Part shown: in pieces, positions 56,201 to 64,000 of the stretch
Layout: each line of letters starts with the position of its first letter
Numbering within the stretch: position 1 is the first letter of the stretch
Source of the DNA: Tomocerus qinae
Taxonomy: Eukaryota; Arthropoda; Collembola; Entomobryomorpha; Tomoceridae
Reading direction: 5' to 3'
NCBI GenBank assembly: GCA_020055645.1
Contig: CM034547.1
Location: 53,632,909 to 53,696,908, forward strand
DNA: 64,000 nt
The notes under the pieces: model-generated
What the model was told of the DNA's origin: nothing
Databases searched by the model: none
What the model saw: the letters and a program-made list of their open reading frames with translations, nothing else
Program-made: the position numbers and the translations under genes

Positions 56201-59200
56201 GAAAAGGACGATCAGAAAGCTCAGCTTGAAGACAAGGATTTGGAAGTCATCGGTACTCCTAGTATCAAATACGGTGACAGCACAGTGATTGTTCAACATA
56301 TGGAGAGCGGACTATGGCTCTCTTACAAGGTAAGGAACTAAGCCTTTCATGCCGACTTAAATCCAGTAAATTCTTGTCTTAAGTGCTTTCAGAGACTGTA
56401 GACATGCACTGGCAGAAAGAAAGGCTGTTTACTGCCATTTCGATTAGAACTCTTGTATTGTACACTGTACTGTCAAGAGCCATGGCACTCAGCACTACTC
56501 AGTCCTAACTGTCCAATTCTTTTTACAAGACTTTGACTGAGTCTGAGCGGAAGTAGTGCTTGACTCGAATTGCAATTGCAATCGAAATCGTTGGGGATTG
56601 CTACATCCCAAAAGCAGAAATTGTCTGAAAGCAACTTCCTACTTTCTTTTCTTTCGGACTTTCGGTTTTGAAGGGGAAAGTACATCTTTACTTACTGCTG
56701 TCCCTGTTATGGTCATGTATATGTATGGGTATCGTATTACACTTACAGTATACGATAACAACTCGTGTAATCTTTGTTCTAAGAAGATGAGATCCAGAAA
56801 TCGAAGAAGCAAAGTTACCAAAGTGTTATTCTGAAAAAATTACTGAAAGCAATCGGAACGTACATATACAGGGCTTTTACTAATAACTTCAAAAGTTCCT
56901 TAATTTCTTACGTATCTTTTTTTAGATAGTAAATAAGTATGATCGGCATATTTAGGGTTTGGATGATTTGAGTCACCTCATTAAATATACTTTGATACAT
57001 TCTGTAAAAGACTATCGGTCATGTATGCATGCAGATATTTTTCCCGGTCTCAAATATTTTTCAATCTAATTTTGTGTTACTGGTAACATGACTTTTGAGG
57101 ACTCCACGAAACATCAATCTATTCATTGATTGTTCTTGATGGCCTTAGTAGCGATTATTTATTGCGTGACTCAGTATAAGACATCACGCAATGTTGTTGA
57201 TGAAATAACAGAGCTACTTAATAAAAATACTGTACAGTAAGTGTTACATAAATACCTACTTTCTAGTGTTCTTGCTCTTAGTGCAGCTGGAACAAATAAA
57301 ACCACAGAGTAAAGATTTTTTGCTTAGTATGCAATGCAATATGTCCGTGAAAGGGTGGCTGGTAGATTTCTAATTTTCTCATGTCACTTGTCGTTAAGGC
57401 TTATGAGACTAAGAAAAAAGGCGTCGGTAAAGTTGAAGAGAAGCAAGCTATTTTACACGAAGAGGGGAAGATGGACGATGGCCTCGAGATAAGTCGCAGT
57501 CAAGAAGAAGAATCTCGAACAGCTCGAGTTATTCGCAAATGCTCATCGCTTTTCACACGCTTCATAAAGTATGATGGAAACCCTTTTATATCTTTTTCTG
57601 CATACCTATTTCATTTTTCTTCCACTATGGAATGTTTTGACTCACATACAAACATTTTACATATCTGAGAAATGGATTGTTCTTTTCGACGAGTCTTGTA
57701 AACGTGACTGGTATGAAAAACAGATACCAAGGGTAGATATAAGTGCTATCTACTTATTACTAAATTATATAAATAAGTATAAGCCTAACTAAACGTGTCT
57801 CCTTATATAAATACACAATAGGAAAGAATGTGGAATTTGTTTCGTAACCTCGTCGATTTTTCCGTACGCAGAGCCAAAAAGATCTGAAAAAATATTTTCT
57901 AAGCAATATGAGAAAGTAACTGTATCAAAGCGAGCATTTATTCTGCTTTGTTGTATTTTGGGACCTGTAACTCACTTGAGGGAAGGAAAGGAGATCAATT
58001 TGAAGCTTACAAGAAAATGTTAAAATACTGCACAGGGAGAAAATTGCGTGATACTCACGCGGATTACTTTCCTTTATTTTCATCAATGTCAAAAGAATGG
58101 CAGTATAAAATGTTGTATGGATCTGGGTATAGTACATATAGTAGATACAAAGCAAACTAGTATACCCATGTTACCATCTGTATAGATATTATAAATAGTA
58201 ATATAACAACCAATCAGCCTTATATCGAGCGGATCTGTAACAGTATACAATACTTAAGTAGGTCTACGATATCCGAATTCTATAAATCTCGGGCTTTTTG
58301 GACAGTGAATGAAAGTAAAGCTCTATTGCACGAAAATTATATACTGAAGAGCAACATGCTACCTAATGTCACTATTATGTCTGCATGTAGGTTGCACAAC
58401 GTTACACCATATGGACGGCAAGTCCATTCCTTTTCGAATGAACTACAAAGGAATAAATAGTTCAGTCGGTAACAATACTGATGCTAAATAACAATCAATA
58501 CAATACCCTTTTATACTACTCTTTCGCCCATCTTATTTAGAAAGTACATTTCCTCTTTGAAAATCCAAATAAGCTATTTATTCTCCTTGCTTACATTTTT
58601 GATTTAATAGTGACAACATCACACAGTCCTTGTTTGCATACAGCCTAATCTTTTATTTTCACATTCAGAGTAGATAAATGTTACTATTTTGTTACTTTCC
58701 TAGTAAAATAGGGCGAAATTAATTACATGAATGCTGTAAATATACAGGACTGATTCACTGGAATCTCGTCTTCAAATTTTCTGATATAAAAGATTGGCGA
58801 TTAGCAATAATAATTTGTAATTCGATGCAATGTATTTTGTCGTGGATAATGATACTCTTGGGACTGAAAATCGCAATGAAATTATAAAAAGTATTGCATT
58901 CTCAAAGAGTAGATCGAGTAGTAGACAGAACACTATTAAATTCCCATTAGGTAAGCATTTAGTACCAGTCTTACGGAACAATACTATGTCGCTTCACTAC
59001 GAGAGTAGAATTTAATAAAGCTTTATTTCCTATATATAGAAGCCTTTTAGATATGTATCTGGAGTATGACTGTCGAGGTTATATACATGCAGTACATAAA
59101 TGTACGTAAAACGCTAAAGAAACTTTTGTCTGATTTTATCGTGTAGAGGTCTGGAAACTCTACAAGTGAACCGTAGAAGGTCTCTGTTCTTTAAGACAGT

Positions 59201-62200
59201 GAATCTCGGGGAGATGGTCATGTGCCTGGAAGACCTCATCAATTACTTTGCTCAACCCGAAGAAGATATGGGTTAGTTTGGTAGCATTACCGAAAATACA
59301 CATTATATTATACATTATTGAACTAGCCATCCTTTTCTTCCATCACGGAACGAAGGACACAGAACTTATTAGTTTTCTGTTTTGATGGAGTTAATAAATA
59401 AAGGTCTTTCTTGTCTCAGTTCAGTGCGTATCTTGTTCTGGTAAAGTTTCTATGTTATGAACAAAAACAATAAGACCTTTATACCCCGAAAGAAATTGAC
59501 AAAAGTCGATGTATACCCTTTCCTATACATACCTTACAGTCTAATATTACCATGATCCAATAAAATGAAACATCTTGCACACGGACACAGCCAGGTATTT
59601 TACCCATAACAGAAATTCCTTTCCCCAACCAACGGATATTGAAATAATCTATATATTTGATTATGCGATTAACTGGATCCTGATAAAAAAGATAATTAAC
59701 CTGCACACAATATTAATAGTATATTTTATGTACATATGCCTAGAAGAAATTGAACAGTATTTACTAATATATCCTGAATTTGTATTTAAACAGAGCATGA
59801 AGAAAGACAAAACCGTCTGAGAGCTCTCCGAAACAGACAGGATCTTTTTCAAGAGGAAGGAATTTTGAATTTAGCTTTAGATGCTATTGATAATATCAAT
59901 ACTATCACATCTTCAGGATACTTAGTGACCCTAGCTACTGATGATGCGGGATCTAATTTCGATGTCATCACCGGATATCTGTATCAACTTTTGGGTAAGG
60001 AAAAACCGAAATAGTACGACAGTTTAGTCCTCAATTCTTTTCCTAATAAGTTTACTCATCACATCAATATTGATTAACTCTAAACATCACAAGTGCTACC
60101 ACAATTTTCCAAGTGCAAGTTGAAGCTGTGAAATTTTTTCATGTTTGCAATATGTAGCTGCCATCATCAAAGGCAACCACACCAACTGTGCTCAATTTGC
60201 AAATGTGAATCGTCTCAACTGGTTGTTCAGCCGATTGGGATCTCAGGCGTCTGGAGAAGGCAGTGGAATGCTGGATGTACTTCATTGTGTCCTCATCGAC
60301 TCTCCAGAAGCTTTGAACATGATGCGGGTATGCCACTTATACGGACTCTTGTATTTACTCAAAAATTTATAATAATATGGTATACACATAGAGTACTACT
60401 ATAATATTGTCTTATTAGTTTAGTACATCACGCTGTCTACTTTCTATTGTATTAGTAACTCCGAAAGTTGATTTCTGGTGACATGATATCAGTTCCCTAC
60501 ATAGTTTCCATTTCGCGATTCAGAGTCTACATATAGTCCAGCAGCAACTTCATTGTTATAGCTATATAAATATACCGTAAAAAACAAATAGCAGTAAAAT
60601 TCAGTCAGTTCATTCAAAATGTGAAAAAGGGAATGCCAGTTGGCAATAGTTGGCATACTCCGTTTTCCGTTGGAAAGAATGAATTTATTCACATTGAATT
60701 ATTCATGATGATACGATTGCTGTGCTGCATGACTGTGATGCGAGGCGACACAGGAAGACTTGATAGAGCGAAAGGGAAAGCGAGATAGAGTCAAGTTAAT
60801 TCGTTATTCAATTCAACCCATCGGCCAACTTGACTGAATAAAAGACAGATGACAATTTTAAATAATATCTCACGCAGTTATATACATTGAATATATAGAC
60901 CCATCCAATTTTGAAGAAAATGTCCATAGAGCACACTTCTTTTTCCTAATACCTGTATAGAGTAGAAAGATGGAAAAAGAGTTAACGAATTCCGTCGCTA
61001 ATGTAGTAATTAGTATGTAGGTGAAATATGCAAACTACTATGCATAATACTCAGACGCTAAGAAGACTCTCCAAATAACATTTATAAACTGAATAAGTAA
61101 CTTTATTCTCAAGCTTAAACACTTGTAATCAGTAGCAACTCTCAGAAATGATTTTTACCTTAGCTATTTCTCAAAACAGACTCCATCAAACTCAAATAGT
61201 ATGAATCAGTATGACACACAGGTTGATTATTAAAAACACTTTTACCTTTTAATAAAATCATCCTCTATGAATATTAAGCTCCATAAGAACTATCATGTCT
61301 AAATAGGACCATAACTCAGTGAAACGGGGCACTTCTTTGAATTAGTTATTATAAAAACGCTAAGTGAATATGAATATGAAACTTTGGCGAGGTATGAATT
61401 TGATAAGATATACCGTACTATTTATGGTCATTACACCAACTACTGATATCTATAGGTGGGTGTAGGTAAGTAGTAGTTATATAATGAAAAAAAAAGAAAA
61501 GTTTCCAACCGTGAGTTACCTTTCTTAGTTCTATTCATAGTATTTAAATTGAAGAAAGTGAATATCTAGATGAGTTAGGTGCATTTCATGGTTGACATTT
61601 CAAAGTTTCTTATTTGAAAAGGATGGAAGAATATTTTAGCATACTTATGAATGTCTGTCTAACAGGAAGAGCATATCAAAGTCATCATATCTCTTCTGGA
61701 AAAGCACGGCAGGGATCCCAAAGTCTTGGATGTGCTCAACTCCCTATGCGTTGGTAATGGTGTGGCGGTAAGATCCTCCCAGAATAATATTTGCGACTAT
61801 TTACTTCCTGGGAAGAATCTGCTACTTCACACTCAGCTTGTGGACCACGTTGGAAGGTACGTTATAAGAACGCCTTTTGTGAGCATGATTATTATGCTTC
61901 ATTCTTTAATACACTCTTCCTCTCCACCTAAATGGTATTTATTTGAGTAACAGAACTACTTATTTAAAATGCTTGAGCATTTATCTATCTAGGGTTGTGC
62001 TAAAAAGGAAATCTTAACAACTCTGTTGGTTATATAGCTAGTAGAGCTACACAATAATAATAATGTGCCACCAAGGGTTTAATATACTCAGATAGCATGT
62101 AAATGTGGCAACCTATTTCCTATTATAGTATACAGCTTAAGATAATCCAAAGTTTTACTCTACTGGTCTAGAAGTAGTCATCTTTTTGTGGATTTGAGGG

Positions 62201-63050
62201 TGAAACGATTGCTGGAAAACTATAATCATAATCATTATAGTAATAGTGCAACTTCCCTGAGTGACATTAGAAAGTAAAACAGTAGATGTAAAGTGAAGGG
62301 AAAAGCCTACCGTGAGAAAGTCAGGAACTCAATTCTAGATGATTTTATCTATTATAGCAACACTATGATGCCATAAGCCGTAATCACCGAGACCATCATT
62401 TGTTATTCTCTCAGACCTATAGAATAATACGAAACTCTTTTACTGTAATTTTACCGCTTCTATGAACACTTATACCTTGAGGTGAACATAAATTCTCTTT
62501 CCAGTTCTCAATTCCATTCATGTCAATACTAATGGCGCTTTTCCCATTTACTGTACTCAAAAGGATATTCTTTTTTCTAAAGAAACACAGATGCATGTGT
62601 TGTATTTCTGCATTCTGCTTTTGTTAAGCATTTGCAGTAGTATGACTTTCAGGTACCTATGATTCCTTTCATTCTAAGTAGTCCTAAAAGATAATATGAA
62701 GATGACTGTTAGTTAAATTATTTTGCGAAGGTTAATAAAACCCCGCCAACAGCAAAGAAGCATACTAAACCACTTTTCACCAGTTCTAATACTAGCTAAT
62801 TAATTCTACGTCCTTGATGAGATAGAAACGATTTCCTTGAACTACATAAAAAATTCCTCTCTAAAAATCTGAATTGAGATAAACTAATAATTTCGCTAAT
62901 ATATTTCAGTGTACGACCAAATATTTTCGTGGGGAAAGTCGAAGGCTCTGCCGTATACCATAAATGGTACTTTGAGGTCACACTTGACCACATTGAACAA
63001 TCTACTCACATGCTGCCGCATCTGAGGATTGGATGGGCCAATACTGCTGG
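41277..63050 (+). CDS. RyR: Ryanodine receptor, N-terminal exons (3' part beyond window)
   Basis: Sixteen coding exons: 41277-41330, 47762-47866, 48394-48492, 51491-51568, 51928-52003, 52294-52406, 52573-52678, 54839-54932, 55262-55444, 56158-56329, 57399-57568, 59147-59271, 59794-59994, 60158-60327, 61666-61856, 62910-63050, ending mid-codon. They encode about 692 of the roughly 5,100 residues usual for insect RyR, the tetrameric calcium-release channel of the sarcoplasmic/endoplasmic reticulum. Present are the Ins145/InsP3-binding-like domain (about 10-205; [20 protein letters not shown]), the MIR domain (about 207-385; GACWW-type signature seen as [20 protein letters not shown] just before it), the RIH domain (about 430-630; [27 protein letters not shown]) and the beginning of the first SPRY domain ([23 protein letters not shown]). 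The pore and diamide-binding regions are absent. All phases agree. Intron 1 is 6.4 kb. Confidence 0.97.
42838..42891. repeat. 27-bp tandem duplication in RyR intron 1
   Basis: Two adjacent copies (42838-42864, 42865-42891) starting GTAATATTTTGTAATTAATG and differing by one base (GAGTAAGG against GAGCAAGG). Confidence 0.93.
44743..44777. repeat. Perfect 11-bp hairpin in RyR intron 1
   Basis: GCTTCATGTGT (44743-44753) and ACACATGAAGC (44767-44777) with a 13-nt loop. The stem is too short for a canonical miRNA precursor. Confidence 0.85.
49492..49506 (+). other. Candidate 15-nt microexon of RyR
   Basis: In the 3-kb RyR intron 3, a pyrimidine-rich acceptor (TTTTCATTGCAG, ending 49491) and a consensus donor (GTAAGT from 49507) bound GGAGGGGAATCTGTA. 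Flanking exon junctions are both phase 0, so inclusion would insert GGESV between TAAGTES and GKGTGSGHR. That point corresponds to a variable surface loop of the N-terminal domain. No transcript evidence is available here. Confidence 0.5.
51614..51652. repeat. Perfect 10-bp hairpin in RyR intron 4
   Basis: CATTGGGTAC (51614-51623) and GTACCCAATG (51643-51652) with a 19-nt loop, 46 bp after the exon 4 donor. Confidence 0.85.
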
Positions 63051-64000
63051 GTAATCAATTCTTGACATTTTTATAGCATGCTTAATATCACTGGGCATAA
63101 ACACTTATGGGACACAATCCTAATTTTCATACAAATCCAGATTAGCTACAACTATTATAGGAATTAAGAGATGAATGCCATACATTTACGGTATTTACCA
63201 GATGTTATTTATTACTTTATTATCATAAGACGTGAGTGAAAGCTAGTTTATGCGTCAAAACTAATTGAAATGTCTGTGCAATGTAAAAAATGTCTCGAGA
63301 GTTATGGTACACTAGAAGAGATAGATAGAAACCTTTGTAGATTGTGTGTACAAAGTCAAGAAATGTGGAGTCAAGAGATAAGTAAAATCAATTCATCATT
63401 TGAATCCCCTCATGACGGGCAGCTTTTCTACTTTCACTCCAATACAATTTGTTGACAAAGCATTGTCGCTTATAGCGTAAAGTGTGTTTTCGTTTCGTCA
63501 GCATAAGTATAAAAGTCACACGACGAGTAAAGAGGCGACTTATAGCTGGACATTTCTCTGTTCTGTACTACTTCACTATTACAATCAAGAATCAACTCCT
63601 TATCAACTACTCCCATCTATAAGACTCAGTCACCCTCAGGGATTAGTTTTTACTGTTAAAGTTCAAGTTGAAAGTAGGTTTCAAAGTTAGAGACGAAATT
63701 CCTCCATTTGCTCAGTGGGGCAAACCCGCTGGGAGAAAACGATCATGTAATTTCACTTCATATAGTAAAGATGGTATTATAACTTTATACGGCCGAGGTT
63801 TGTTAGGACGTGCCTATATTTACTATATTACACTTTGCCGACGTTTCCTTTAGCTCTTATCCGTATTTTAGAAATTGTATATCTGCTAATTTCGTTTTAT
63901 CTGTGGGAAACTACTACAGGTGAAGGTCTCAATATACCTTTAGTCACGTACTTACAATCTGATTACATTATAGACACACTTATCTAACCACTTTTGTGTA
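63051..64000 (+). other. RyR intron 16, incomplete
   Basis: Begins at the donor GTAATC following GCT-GG. The expected continuation of the first SPRY domain, which in homologues starts near Y-V-P-Y-P-G, is not present in these 950 bases, so the next exon lies beyond the right edge. A 61-codon open frame at 63270-63455 is unrecognised. Confidence 0.75.

Noticed and set aside
63270..63455. 61-codon frame with CKKC and CRLC pairs, hinting at a zinc finger
   Set aside because: Lies in the incomplete RyR intron, ends without a domain match, and has only two cysteine pairs with irregular spacing.

Overview
This is a 64 kb piece of an AT-rich animal nuclear genome, almost certainly an arthropod and most likely a hexapod. 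The gene structures are typical of animals: GT-AG introns of tens of bases to over 6 kb, and no operons or Shine-Dalgarno sites. The proteins resemble insect versions: a 148-residue twinstar-type cofilin, a ryanodine receptor starting [12 protein letters not shown], a NorpA-like phospholipase C tail ending EFFV, and an Mbt/PAK4-type kinase. The species cannot be named from the sequence alone.

Six protein-coding genes are present. (1) 2244-4444 (+): the last four coding exons of a phospholipase C-beta, probably norpA; the rest lies upstream of the window. (2) 9281-12848 (-): mbt, a group II p21-activated kinase, complete in 8 coding exons (735 aa). (3) 16661-20999 (+): Arp2, complete in 9 coding exons (394 aa) plus a candidate 18-nt alternative microexon. 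(4) 22956-28069 (+): Rtf1, a Paf1-complex/transcription elongation factor, complete in 11 coding exons (731 aa). (5) 34930-37048 (+): twinstar (cofilin/ADF), complete in 5 coding exons (148 aa); exon 1 codes only for the ATG. (6) 41277-63050 (+): the 5' part of the ryanodine receptor, 16 coding exons (about 692 aa), running off the right edge, with a candidate 15-nt microexon.

The intergenic DNA is AT-rich. It holds a roughly 640-bp minisatellite of about 21-bp units followed by an ACGG/ACAG microsatellite (31.4-32.1 kb). It also holds an inverted-repeat element (14.6-14.9 kb), a G-run transposon-like scrap (17.5 kb), two related MITE-like copies of about 135-139 bp (3.7 kb and 16.3 kb) and several perfect short palindromes. 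No RNA genes, CRISPR arrays or intact transposase genes were recognised.

Functionally, Mbt/PAK4, Arp2 and cofilin all act on actin turnover and sit within about 28 kb of each other. PLC-beta and the ryanodine receptor both act in calcium signalling, and Rtf1 in transcription elongation and histone modification. I did not find an evidently new biological system. The most useful leads are the two in-frame microexons, the MITE pair, the altered PDZ-binding tail of the PLC, and the direct repeats bounding the last mbt intron.
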